Assembly: GCA_039029355.1 (NCBI GenBank)
Contig: JBCCGI010000015.1
Location: 61,275-125,274 of the forward strand
Direction: 5' to 3'
Source of the DNA: JBCCGI01 sp039029355
GTDB lineage: Bacteria; Planctomycetota; UBA1135; GCA-002686595
DNA: 64,000 nucleotides
Below, piece after piece: positions 19,584 through 27,884 of the stretch. Within the stretch, counting starts at the first letter, position 1. Each line of letters begins with the position of its first letter. The notes beneath the pieces were generated by a model, which saw only the letters and a list, made by a program, of their open reading frames with translations, searched no databases and was not told the origin of the DNA. A program made the translations under genes and the position numbers.

Positions 19584-19876
19584 GGAAGGGGATCTTTTTT
19601 TGCTCTGAGAAAGGCCCCTGGATGCGGGGGCAGGAGCCCCTGATCCGGAGGATTGGCCAACCACTCTAGGAGCGCCAACGGGGCGGTCAACCTCGCGGAC
19701 AAGAAAAGGCGAAGAGCCCCAAGGTCCGCCCTGACGATGGTCCGCGACAATGGGTCGCAGCCCGGGACGGGGAAGCGCCGGAGTCTCGCGCCGGCCCCTT
19801 TCGCGCCCCCCCCGCCGAGCGCTATCCTCACCGGTTCGTTTCCGCCATCCCAAGGACCCAATTCCCCCGTCATCCC

Positions 19877-20341
19877 GTGGAACGCACCCTCCTCCTGCTC
19901 AAGCCCGACGCCGTTCACCGTGGCCTGATCGGACGCATCCTGGCTCGCTTCGAGGACAAGGGCCTCAAGCTCATCGGCCTGAAGCTTCGGCAGTTCCCGG
20001 TGGAGCTGATCCAGAAGCACTACGAGGTCCACAAGGAGCGCCCCTTCTACAACAACCTGGTCGAGTTCATGACCTCGGCGCCGGTCGTCGCGCTGGCCTT
20101 CGAGGGCAAGAGCGCCATCGAGGTCGCGCGCCGGGTGATCGGCGCGACCGACTCCTCGAAGGCCGACCCGGGCACGATCCGCGGCGACTTCGGCATGTCG
20201 TTCTCCAACAACCTCGTCCACGGGTCCGACAGCCCGGAGTCCGCGGCGAAGGAGCTGGCGCTCTTCTTCCCCGACGCCGAGGAGATCTGCGAGTGGACCC
20301 CGGTCACCGACGCGTGGGTCTACAGCGGCGAGGAGCGCTAA
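19877..20341 (+). CDS. ndk: Nucleoside diphosphate kinase
   Basis: Ndk transfers the gamma phosphate from ATP to other NDPs through a phospho-histidine. The 154-aa product is full length: ERTLLLLKPDAVHRGLIG at the N-terminus, the substrate loop with SKADPGTIRGDFG, and the active-site His in SNNLVHGSDSPESA. The start is GTG, just before the conserved ERTL. It is divergent from the atp operon across a 293-bp gap; a TATCCT at 19823-19828 may be a -10 element. The 3' end overlaps the probable start of rqcH. Confidence 0.96.
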   Translation: MERTLLLLKPDAVHRGLIGRILARFEDKGLKLIGLKLRQFPVELIQKHYEVHKERPFYNNLVEFMTSAPVVALAFEGKSAIEVARRVIGATDSSKADPGTIRGDFGMSFSNNLVHGSDSPESAAKELALFFPDAEEICEWTPVTDAWVYSGEER

Positions 20342-21867
20342 GCGCCCGCCACGTCGGCGAGCTGGTCGACGAGATCGGGCCGCTGCTGCGCGGCTGGCGC
20401 GTTCGCGACGTCCAGCCGCTGCCGCCGCGCGATCTGTTGATCGCGTTCGAGCCCCCGACCGGGGGCTCGGACGAGGCACCGGCGGACGCTCCGCCGGTCC
20501 GGCGCCTGCGGCTGTCGGCCGACCCGGGGGCGGCGCGCCTCCACCTGGTGCGCGCCCGCGTCCGCTCCCACCGCGGCCCCGTCGGCCCCTTCTTCCGGCG
20601 CCTGGACACCGAGCTCCCCGGCGCCGAGTTCGTCGAGCTGCGGCAACTCGCCGCGGACCGGCTGGTGCGGCTCGCCCTGCGCTCGGACGGTAAAAAGGAG
20701 CTGGCGCTCGTGCTCGAGCTGGTCGGACGCCACTCGAACCTGGTGCTGATCGACGCGGACGAGCGCGTGCGCGACGTGCTGGTCCCGCCCCCCGCCAAGG
20801 CCGGCGCGGAGCCCCGGCTGCGCGCGGGCGAGCGCTGGAACCCGCCGCTCGGCCAAGCCCCCTCGGACCCCGGGCCGGCCCTCGCAGAGGCGTTTTCGCT
20901 CGCCGAGGACGCCGCGGACGAGCCCGCGACCGACGCGCCGCTCTCACGCCGCGTCGAGCTCACCCTCGGCGTCCAGGCCGAGGCGATCTACGACGCCGCC
21001 CTCCGCAAGGACCTGACCCAGCGCCTGAAGCGCAAGCGCAAGACGGCCGAGCGCACCCTGGCCGGCCTGACCGAGCGCCGCGCCGCCGCCGCCGAGTCCG
21101 AGCGCGTGCGCCAGGACGGCGAGCTCCTGAAGGCCGCCCAGGGCAGCTTCAAGCGCGGGCAGCGCGAGATCGAGCTCGACGACTGGTTCTCGCCCGACGG
21201 CGCCAAGCGCAGACTCGAGCTCGACCCGAAGCTCACGCCGAACGAAAACGTCGAGCGGCTCTTCCGGCGCTACCGCAAGCTGGTCCGCGCCGCCGAGAAC
21301 CTCGAGGCCGACGAGTCGCGCGCCCAGGGCGCCCTGGAGGCGCTCGAGGCGCTGCTCGCCGACGCCCAGGACCCCGCCGTCGAGCCCGAGGAGCTGGAGC
21401 GCCGCGCGATCGACGGCGGCCAGCTCAGCCCGCGCCAGGAAGCCGGCCCACGCCGCCCCAAAAAGCGCGCGGCGCCGCGCGTCCCCTACCGCACCTACCA
21501 GACCGCCAGCGGCCGCGACGTGCTGGTCGGCAAGAGCGCGCGCGACAACGACACGCTGTCGCTGAAGGTCGCGCGCGGCAGCGACCTGTGGCTCCACACC
21601 GCCGACGCCCCCGGCAGCCACGTCGTGCTGCGCGCCGAGCGCGGCGTCGAGCCCGACCCCGAGGACGTGCTGGACGCCGCCCACCTCGCCCTCCATTTCT
21701 CGCCGCTGAAGGGCGCGCGCAAGGCCGACATCCACGTAGCGCGCTGCAAGGAGGTCAAAAAGCCCAAGGGCGCCCCGGCCGGCCTCGTGATCCTGTCCGG
21801 CGGTCGCGTCCTGCGCCTGCGGGTCGAGGAGGACCGCCTCCGGCGTCTCCTGGACGCGCGTCGGTAG
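20314..21867 (+). CDS. rqcH: RqcH-like NFACT protein (ribosome-associated quality control)
   Basis: Rqc2/RqcH-family proteins bind stalled 50S-peptidyl-tRNA and, in bacteria studied, recruit tRNA-Ala to add alanine tails. NFACT-N features are clear (PFFRRLDTELPGAEFVELRQ; the Asp-Arg pair in AADRLVRL; LELVGRHSNLVLID), followed by a coiled-coil middle (RLKRKRKTAERTLAGL, RLFRRYRKLVRAAE) and the NFACT-R domain (RDVLVGKSARDND, SDLWLHTADAPGSHVVL). The start is uncertain. Conserved sequence begins right at the ndk stop (LSARHVGELVDEIG) with no ATG nearby; the nearest start codon is the GTG used here, overlapping ndk by 28 nt. The product of about 517 aa is slightly short for the family. Confidence 0.85.
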   Translation: MGLQRRGALSARHVGELVDEIGPLLRGWRVRDVQPLPPRDLLIAFEPPTGGSDEAPADAPPVRRLRLSADPGAARLHLVRARVRSHRGPVGPFFRRLDTELPGAEFVELRQLAADRLVRLALRSDGKKELALVLELVGRHSNLVLIDADERVRDVLVPPPAKAGAEPRLRAGERWNPPLGQAPSDPGPALAEAFSLAEDAADEPATDAPLSRRVELTLGVQAEAIYDAALRKDLTQRLKRKRKTAERTLAGLTERRAAAAESERVRQDGELLKAAQGSFKRGQREIELDDWFSPDGAKRRLELDPKLTPNENVERLFRRYRKLVRAAENLEADESRAQGALEALEALLADAQDPAVEPEELERRAIDGGQLSPRQEAGPRRPKKRAAPRVPYRTYQTASGRDVLVGKSARDNDTLSLKVARGSDLWLHTADAPGSHVVLRAERGVEPDPEDVLDAAHLALHFSPLKGARKADIHVARCKEVKKPKGAPAGLVILSGGRVLRLRVEEDRLRRLLDARR

Positions 21868-21926
21868 TCGGTCCCGCCCCCCAGGGATAGGATGAGCGGT
21901 CCGCCCAACCCCAGAGGAACCCGCCG

Positions 21927-22922
21927 ATGAAGACGCCCCTAGCTCTCCTAGCGCTCTTGCCGCTCGTGTCCTGCTCCTCGAACGAGGTCGAGATCGACCC
22001 CGAGAAGCAGCTCGAGCTGTACATGACGACGGCCACTTACCTCTACCAGGACGGCAGCCTGATCCGCGCCCAGGACCAGGCGGTCAAGGCCCTCGAGATC
22101 GAACCCGACAACCGTCCGATGCGGCGCATGGTCGGCTGGATCCGCCTGCGGCTGGGGAGCACCGAGGACCTGCTGATCGCCGAGCGCTTCTTCCAGGACC
22201 TCTTCGACGACGGCGACGACGACGCGCCGGTGCTGCTCGGCCTCGCCACCGCCCAGGAGCGCCTCGGGCAGGCCCATGACGAGGCCAGCCGCGCCATCGC
22301 CTCGGGCGAGCGCTTCACCGAGCACGAGGACCCCGAGCGCCGCGCCACCGAGCTGGCCCAGGACGCGCGCGGGTATTGGCAGCGCTCCCACGAGAACTAC
22401 GAGCGCGTCCTCGCCGGCCCGACCCAGATCCAAAAGGCCCTGAACGGCCTGCTGCGCGTCGCCGCCCACCTGGGCGACTACGAGGAGGCGCTCGACTGGG
22501 GCCGCCAGCTGCTCGAGACCTCACACGGCGAACAGCTCGGCTGGGAAGCCACGCTGCGCGCCGAAGACCTCACCCAGTCCGAGGAGGACGTCGCCCGCGA
22601 GAGCATCGTCTCGGCCGTCGACCTGCAGATCGAGACGCACCTCTTCTGCACCTCGATCCTCCACCGCCTCGGCCGCACGCCCGAGGCCCTGGAGCACGTG
22701 CGCGACGCGGTCGCGATCGACCCCGAGCGCGCCGACGCCTACGGCTACCGCGCGCAGCTCTTCTCGGAGACCGGCCGCTTCGACGCGGCGATCGAGGACC
22801 TCGACAAGTTCCTGCGCCTCAGCGACAAGCCCTTCGAGCACGCGGACATCCGCAAGGCGTACGACCTGCGCGCGCATTGCGAGTCGCAGCTCGCGGGCGC
22901 GACGGCGCTCAGCGAGGGGTAG
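21927..22922 (+). CDS. TPR-containing lipoprotein
   Basis: A 331-aa predicted lipoprotein: the signal MKTPLALLALLPLVSC ends in a lipobox with Cys16. The mature part has tetratricopeptide-like helix pairs, for example AQDQAVKALEIEPDNRPMRRM, YEEALDWGRQLLE, ALEHVRDAVAIDPERADAYGYRAQLFSETGRFDAAIEDL. An AGAGGA element precedes the ATG. It is probably a periplasmic or envelope scaffold; no enzymatic motif is seen. It ends 51 nt from a convergent secreted-protein gene, with a hairpin between. Confidence 0.8.
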   Translation: MKTPLALLALLPLVSCSSNEVEIDPEKQLELYMTTATYLYQDGSLIRAQDQAVKALEIEPDNRPMRRMVGWIRLRLGSTEDLLIAERFFQDLFDDGDDDAPVLLGLATAQERLGQAHDEASRAIASGERFTEHEDPERRATELAQDARGYWQRSHENYERVLAGPTQIQKALNGLLRVAAHLGDYEEALDWGRQLLETSHGEQLGWEATLRAEDLTQSEEDVARESIVSAVDLQIETHLFCTSILHRLGRTPEALEHVRDAVAIDPERADAYGYRAQLFSETGRFDAAIEDLDKFLRLSDKPFEHADIRKAYDLRAHCESQLAGATALSEG

Positions 22923-22932
22923 ACCGAGAACG

Positions 22933-22964
22933 CCGGGCCGGTGCACTCAGGAACACCGGCCCGG
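22933..22964. terminator. Hairpin between convergent genes
   Basis: Perfect 11-bp stem (CCGGGCCGGTG and its complement) with a 10-nt loop in the 51-nt gap between two convergent genes. It has no T-run, so it may act as a weak or factor-assisted bidirectional terminator or as an mRNA 3'-end stabiliser. Confidence 0.55.
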
Positions 22965-22973
22965 ACGGACGCG

Positions 22974-23525
22974 CTAGGCGTCCACGAGGTAGCCGGTCAG
23001 GGTGTAGTTGAGGAAGATCGTGGCCGGCGCGGCCGCGGTCGTGCGTAGCCCGACCTCGGAGCCCGGCGCGAAGACCAACCCCACCGGCGAGACGTAGGGC
23101 CCCGACTCGGAGTCGTCGGTCCCGGCCTCGACCCCGGAGAAGTCGTGGCCGCGCTTAACGGTCGTGACGCCGCCCGCGACCTCGACCAGCGTGACGATCT
23201 TGTCGCTCGCGCTGGTGTTGCTGCCTTCCTCGAAGTTCGTGACGACGAGCCAATGATCTGCGGGGACGGTGAAGGCGACGTGCACCTGGGAGGGGCCCAT
23301 CGTGATGTTGCAGCCGCTGGTCCCGGTCGCGCCGGGGTGATTGCACGAATCCACGTTCACGATGTCGGCCGGCTTGGGCGGCCAGCCCGTGTCGACCTTG
23401 ATGAGGCCGGCCTGGCCGGACGCCGACGGGGCGCCGACCGCGACCTGGGCGTCGAGCGTGGGAGAGGTGCTTTGGGCGAGGAGAATCACGCCGGCGAGGG
23501 CGGCGAGCGAGAGAGCGAGCTTCAT
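22974..23525 (-). CDS. Small secreted beta-rich protein of unknown function
   Basis: A 183-aa product with a clear signal peptide (MKLALSLAALAGVILLAQS). The ATG was chosen for that; the open frame upstream is Arg/Ala-rich and not protein-like. The mature part has two cysteines in DSCNHPGATGTSGCNI, which could form a disulfide, and alternating hydrophobic strands (HVAFTVPADHWLVVTNFEE, KIVTLVEVAGGVTTVKRG, FLNYTLTGYLVDA), suggesting a beta-sandwich. I do not recognise the family. It follows the kinase gene on the same strand after 188 nt. Confidence 0.6.
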   Translation of the reverse strand: MKLALSLAALAGVILLAQSTSPTLDAQVAVGAPSASGQAGLIKVDTGWPPKPADIVNVDSCNHPGATGTSGCNITMGPSQVHVAFTVPADHWLVVTNFEEGSNTSASDKIVTLVEVAGGVTTVKRGHDFSGVEAGTDDSESGPYVSPVGLVFAPGSEVGLRTTAAAPATIFLNYTLTGYLVDA

Positions 23526-23713
23526 AGGGATCTTTCGGAGTACTAGAGCGTGTTGTCTAATTGAGAGGCGCGCTGCACAGCACAGCCGCGCATCGACACA
23601 TCGCGAGGCTAGGAGCAGGCTCGCGGCATGCGCATCGGCAATGCTTGCCCCGCGTCTATATCCCCTTGCCAGCCAGCGCGTCACCGCGGGACACCTCTGT
23701 CCCGAAAAGGGGG

Positions 23714-26700
23714 TCAGTCGAGCCGGAAGACGACTTCTTCGAACTCCGCCGTGGCGCCGACGAAGTTCGGAATCTCGATCGCGACAAAGCGGAATGGCGC
23801 CCTGTTCCTAGGCAGCGAGATCACCTGCGGCGGAGGCTCAGCAGCGCCAACCGGCCACACCCGCCCAAGCATCCGATCGCCCCGCTTGCGTAACTCGAAG
23901 TGAAACCAGCCTCCGGTCACGTCGCCCGCTGCCACCTGCTCTCTTGCCTCAGTCCCTTCCACTCCGGAAAGATAGGCTGTCCCGTCCGCGGCGATCCCGA
24001 GGCGCGCGAAGTCTGTAGCGAGCTCGAGCGGCGAAGAGGCTACCCGTAGGCCGATGCCCCGCAGCGGCGCTTGGCTCCGGAAGCCTACGACCTTGCCAAC
24101 GGCCGTAACGGTAAAGTCTGCCGGCTCGCCAATGCAGCGCCACACGAAGATTCGGTCGCTCTCGTTCCCCCACTGCCCCTCGAGACGCAACCGATGCTCC
24201 CATAGCTCGAGCCGAGGCCTTCGGTCCGGGTTCCAGCGCACGTCGCCGAACGCGCCGACCAGGGGAGTCCAACCGGCTTCCTCGAGCTCCCCCAGCGTGT
24301 CGACCCGAAAGTCCTCGCGCCAACTCGTCACCTCGACTCCGGCGATACGAAACCTCGGCGGAAGCCTCCGGAGCACGAGGCGGAAGCCAACATCGGCATA
24401 GGGGGTGTTCCACGAGGAAGTAGAGACAGTCACACGGACCTGCTCCTCCGTCCAGCTGTTCTCCGTGCCGCCCCGCACTTCAAAGAGTCCCTTCACGGGT
24501 CCGTGCGTCTCCGCCATCCACTCGGACACGGAGCGCGCGAGGGCCATAACTCCGAATACCGACTCGTCGCATCCTTCGGTTCTCTCGTCGCCCCACACAT
24601 AGCGACGGGCGTCCGCTCCACGCGCCGCACGAATCCACTCCACTGCCCGCGGAAGCGAGGGATACCAGTCGTCCGGCAGCGAACCGCGGAAGCCCACAGA
24701 GCCAGCGACGAAGCCCTTTGCCTCTGTCCTCGTCACTCCGACGACAGCCTTGTGCGGATAGCTAGCGACCCAAGCCTCCACCCGCGGCCAGGAGATAGCC
24801 GGAGCCCTACTTCCTAACGCCGCGACCAGAAGCGACTCATAGGCGCCCACGGCGACAGCCCAGCGGGGTCCCGAGAGTCGCTTGTGGGTCACGTGGACCT
24901 GCTGGAGCGCACTCGGGACCACCGGTGAGTCGCGCTGTTCTCGGTTCATCCACGCGGCCCACTCTCCGCGAGTCACCTCACGCCGCTGAATCGCAAAGGA
25001 CTCAACGAACGCCCATCGTGGGGGATCGTCCTCGACGAGGGTCCACCCGCCGGGAATGTACACGAACGCGTCGTGCAGCGCCCGCGCCGGCAGAAGCTCA
25101 ACTTCGAGTTCGCGCGCCGGCCTCGCGTGAGCATCCTCCTCGTAGCACGCAGGGCGCCGGACCAGGAATGGAACACGCGCCGGCGCGTATCCACTCGATT
25201 CGATCTCCGCGACGTAGGAGCCCTCCTGGAGAAGGAAGACCCTGGGCTCCTCCCCCAAGCTGGCCCAGTCGAGTTCAAGTTTGCCCGAGGCCGAGAAGAC
25301 GCGTGCTCTTCCCGCTGATGGCCGAATCGACAGTCGGAATTCCCCTTCGGTCTCCAGAAGGGAGTCGAGCCTAGGGTCCTCGAGGCCTCGAAGACGAGCC
25401 TCGATGTCCTTGAGGTAGGAGGGATCAAGCAAGTCACGGTAGTCGCGGAGCGCCTGCGCGTACTCCTCCAAGAGGAGCTCCCGCAGGTCCTCCTCGGCGG
25501 TTGGATAACCCGGAGCGAGCAAAAGGGCTGCACCCAGTAGACGCTCGGCGTTGCGGTACAGGCCGGGCAGTTCCGCGCGGAGGCCAAGCAGTTTGACCTC
25601 CAGCGCATCGATCTCTTTCCAGTCGACACCACCATCGCTGAAGGTCGAGAGGTAGTCGAGCGTCTTGGCCTCGCCCCACTCGTACGTCGTGGCAACGAGC
25701 TCTGCCTGCTTCCCCCGTAGCTCGTTGAGCTTCGGCGCAGCCGCCTGCCGCGCCTGCTCCGCGGCGTGCGTCGTTTCTCGCCAGCCTTGGATCTGATTGC
25801 CGACGATTCCGCTCAGGACCAAGAGGATCGCCGCCAGCGCCGACGCCCATCGAGGATGCCTCGCCACAAGCCGTCTGACTCGTTCATACAGCCGCGGCGG
25901 TCGAGCCTGGATAGGCTCCCCAGCGAGGAAGCGCCGGAGGTCATTCGACAGCGCACCTGGGGTCGAGTAGCGCAGACCCGCGCTGGCGGCCATCGCGGTC
26001 AGGCAGATGATCCTCAGATCGTGCGGATAGCTCCGTCCCAGATCGGGCACTCGCGCCGCCATCTGCTCGCGCAGCTCCCGGCGACTTGCGCCCAGGAACG
26101 GGCGCTCCAGGGTCAGCAGTTCGAAGATCGTGACTCCGAGGGAGTAGACGTCCGCGCGCGAGTCGACCGGGACTCCGTCAAGCTGCTCCGGGGCGGCGTA
26201 GTGCTCGGTTCCCACCATGCCGCCGTCGCTGGTGATCGAAGCGGAGGAGCTTTCGCGGGCGAGTCCGAAGTCGACCAGAATCGTCCTGCCCGACGGCCGC
26301 ACCATGATGTTCGCCGGCTTGATGTCGCGGTGGACCACTCCCTTCTCGTGGAGGTGCTGAAGGGCATCAGCGAGGTCCGCTCCGACGCGGGCGACCCAGT
26401 CGACATAGGACCCGGACCATCGTTCGTCCTCGTCTTGCTCGTCCCCGCGTGCGACGCTTGCTCCACGCGCCCGAGTACGTTCCGCCGCAACGAATCCACG
26501 AGCTTCCTGCGCGAGTCGGGGCGGCCCTGGAGCAGCGCGGAGCCGATCGATGAGCCGCGACGCCGGTATTCCATCGACACGCATCATCGCGAAGTAGGGC
26601 GACCCGTCGCATTCTCCCGAGTGGTAGATCCGCACGATGCTCGGGTGGTCCAGCCTCGCGATGACTCCAATCTCCTTCTCGAAACGCCGCAGCCTCCGTG

Positions 26701-26995
26701 CCGAGTGTGGGCCGCGAATGAACTTGATCGCCACCCGCCGACCGGCGACTGACAGCTGCCTAGCGCTCCAGACGACGCCCATTCCTCCGGCCCCAAGCCT
26801 CGACTCGAGGACGAACTCGCCGACCTGACGCCCGGAGTGGAGGGACTCGCCCCCCTCGATCCCGGGGACATCGACCGCACCGAGATCCAGGCCGTCTTGA
26901 ACCAGGTCCTCCAGAAGCCCCCGCGCGTCGGGCCTCAGAGCATCGAGCGGATCATCATCCGAGCTGCTCACGCCGTCCTGGAGTCGACTATGCAC
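23714..26995 (-). CDS. Membrane Ser/Thr protein kinase with PEGA-like, sulfatase-modifying-factor-like and ConA-like sensor parts
   Basis: A 1093-aa Hanks-type kinase. The kinase domain (about 55-370) is intact: GAGGMG loop, VAIK lysine near 88, HRDIKPAN near 222, DFG, YAAPEQL. A polar insertion (about 145-195) interrupts the middle of the domain. One membrane helix (about 380-400; WASALAAILLVLSGIVG) separates it from an outside part: helical region, PEGA-like domain (about 560-620), FGE-sulfatase-like domain (about 640-870; VYIPGGWTLVED, REVTRGEWAAWM, GFRLVLRRLPP) and a C-terminal beta-sandwich resembling laminin-G/ConA folds. The FGE-like part looks non-enzymatic and may bind ligand. The start overlaps the ECF sigma gene by 28 nt, so the two are coupled. 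Confidence 0.85.
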   Translation of the reverse strand: MHSRLQDGVSSSDDDPLDALRPDARGLLEDLVQDGLDLGAVDVPGIEGGESLHSGRQVGEFVLESRLGAGGMGVVWSARQLSVAGRRVAIKFIRGPHSARRLRRFEKEIGVIARLDHPSIVRIYHSGECDGSPYFAMMRVDGIPASRLIDRLRAAPGPPRLAQEARGFVAAERTRARGASVARGDEQDEDERWSGSYVDWVARVGADLADALQHLHEKGVVHRDIKPANIMVRPSGRTILVDFGLARESSSASITSDGGMVGTEHYAAPEQLDGVPVDSRADVYSLGVTIFELLTLERPFLGASRRELREQMAARVPDLGRSYPHDLRIICLTAMAASAGLRYSTPGALSNDLRRFLAGEPIQARPPRLYERVRRLVARHPRWASALAAILLVLSGIVGNQIQGWRETTHAAEQARQAAAPKLNELRGKQAELVATTYEWGEAKTLDYLSTFSDGGVDWKEIDALEVKLLGLRAELPGLYRNAERLLGAALLLAPGYPTAEEDLRELLLEEYAQALRDYRDLLDPSYLKDIEARLRGLEDPRLDSLLETEGEFRLSIRPSAGRARVFSASGKLELDWASLGEEPRVFLLQEGSYVAEIESSGYAPARVPFLVRRPACYEEDAHARPARELEVELLPARALHDAFVYIPGGWTLVEDDPPRWAFVESFAIQRREVTRGEWAAWMNREQRDSPVVPSALQQVHVTHKRLSGPRWAVAVGAYESLLVAALGSRAPAISWPRVEAWVASYPHKAVVGVTRTEAKGFVAGSVGFRGSLPDDWYPSLPRAVEWIRAARGADARRYVWGDERTEGCDESVFGVMALARSVSEWMAETHGPVKGLFEVRGGTENSWTEEQVRVTVSTSSWNTPYADVGFRLVLRRLPPRFRIAGVEVTSWREDFRVDTLGELEEAGWTPLVGAFGDVRWNPDRRPRLELWEHRLRLEGQWGNESDRIFVWRCIGEPADFTVTAVGKVVGFRSQAPLRGIGLRVASSPLELATDFARLGIAADGTAYLSGVEGTEAREQVAAGDVTGGWFHFELRKRGDRMLGRVWPVGAAEPPPQVISLPRNRAPFRFVAIEIPNFVGATAEFEEVVFRLD

Positions 26996-27540
26996 CGAAG
27001 CGCCTGAACGCCACGCCCGTAGTGCCGCTTTGCCGTATCTCTGCGGAGGCCTAAGCGGTCAGCGATCAGGTCGTAGCTCCACCCGCTAATCGCATGCAGG
27101 TAGACAGCCTTCCGGTACTTCGGGCGGAGGAGTCGGATCAGCGCCCTGAGAAACCGAACCTGGTCACGGCGGGTCACCGTTCGAGTCGTGCGAGTCGCCG
27201 GAACCGGCGGCGCGCTCGGGTGGGCGTCGGCGGACTGCCCGAGGAAGCCCTCATGACCGTTGACCAGGTTGGCGATCCGGGTCCAGGTGTTTCGATACAG
27301 CCGCGCCCTCAGGTCGCCAAGTCCGGCGCTGGCCGGAAGGCCGCCAATCTCGCGCATCGTCTTGGCCAACCCCTCGTTCGCCACAGACTCCGGTGAGTCA
27401 AGCCTCTGGGCACGCGGGCCCATCTTCCTGCGGGCATAGGCGAGGACGTCCGGGTAGAAGGCGAGACAGAGGCGATCCTGAGCGGACCGATCGCCCCTGC
27501 GCGCTGCGGCCAACGCCGCAAGCAAGGAGTCCTGAGACAT
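26968..27540 (-). CDS. ECF-type RNA polymerase sigma factor
   Basis: A 190-aa sigma-70-family factor. The sigma2-like region (about 5-60) reads SLLAALAAARRGDRSAQDRL then FYPDVLAYARRKMG, and the sigma4 helix-turn-helix (about 135-185) reads FLRALIRLLRPKYRKAVYLHAISGWSYDLIADRLG. I chose the ATG starting MSQDSLLAA; the frame stays open another 333 nt, but that part is Pro/Arg-rich and unlike any sigma factor. A run of 12 C (12 G on the coding strand) sits 10 nt before this start. No anti-sigma gene is nearby. The overlapping kinase gene is the likely controller, as in known planctomycetal ECF-kinase pairs and in the phosphorylation-activated ECF43 factors. Confidence 0.8.
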   Translation of the reverse strand: MSQDSLLAALAAARRGDRSAQDRLCLAFYPDVLAYARRKMGPRAQRLDSPESVANEGLAKTMREIGGLPASAGLGDLRARLYRNTWTRIANLVNGHEGFLGQSADAHPSAPPVPATRTTRTVTRRDQVRFLRALIRLLRPKYRKAVYLHAISGWSYDLIADRLGLRRDTAKRHYGRGVQALRCIVDSRTA

Positions 27541-27550
27541 ATATATCGGT

Positions 27551-27562
27551 CCCCCCCCCCCC
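27551..27562. repeat. C12 homopolymer tract upstream of the ECF sigma start
   Basis: Twelve consecutive C on the plus strand (G on the sense strand of the sigma gene), 10 nt before its ATG. It is the longest homopolymer noticed in the window. Tracts like this are prone to slipped-strand changes and here could alter leader length, spacing or an N-terminal extension. Confidence 0.9.
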
Positions 27563-27884
27563 GCACCGAAGAGCGGGGCAAACGCTTCGCGAGCACCGAC
27601 CTCGAGCGAGCCTCTGGCCGACACCCCGTAATGCCGGCAGACGAGGTCTGCGGGTACAACTTTCGCGCGGTTTTCCGGAGTCGAGCCGACCGGAGGCCTG
27701 CCGACTCGCTGCATGACCGGCGGCGGCGCACGCCGATCCGGCGAACGCGGCCCCATGCCGCCCACGGGATGTCCCTCCCCATCCAAGGAATTCCCATTCC
27801 CAATCAAGACCGTTAGCCACAAACCCCGATCGGTCCACGCGGGAAGTGAGCCCATCCCCGGGCTCAAAAACAAGGAAGGGACCG

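Noticed and set aside
23714..27540. A possible horizontally acquired island based on slightly lower GC
   Set aside because: Sampled lines give about 63-72% GC, overlapping values elsewhere in the window; a windowed GC and codon analysis would be needed.
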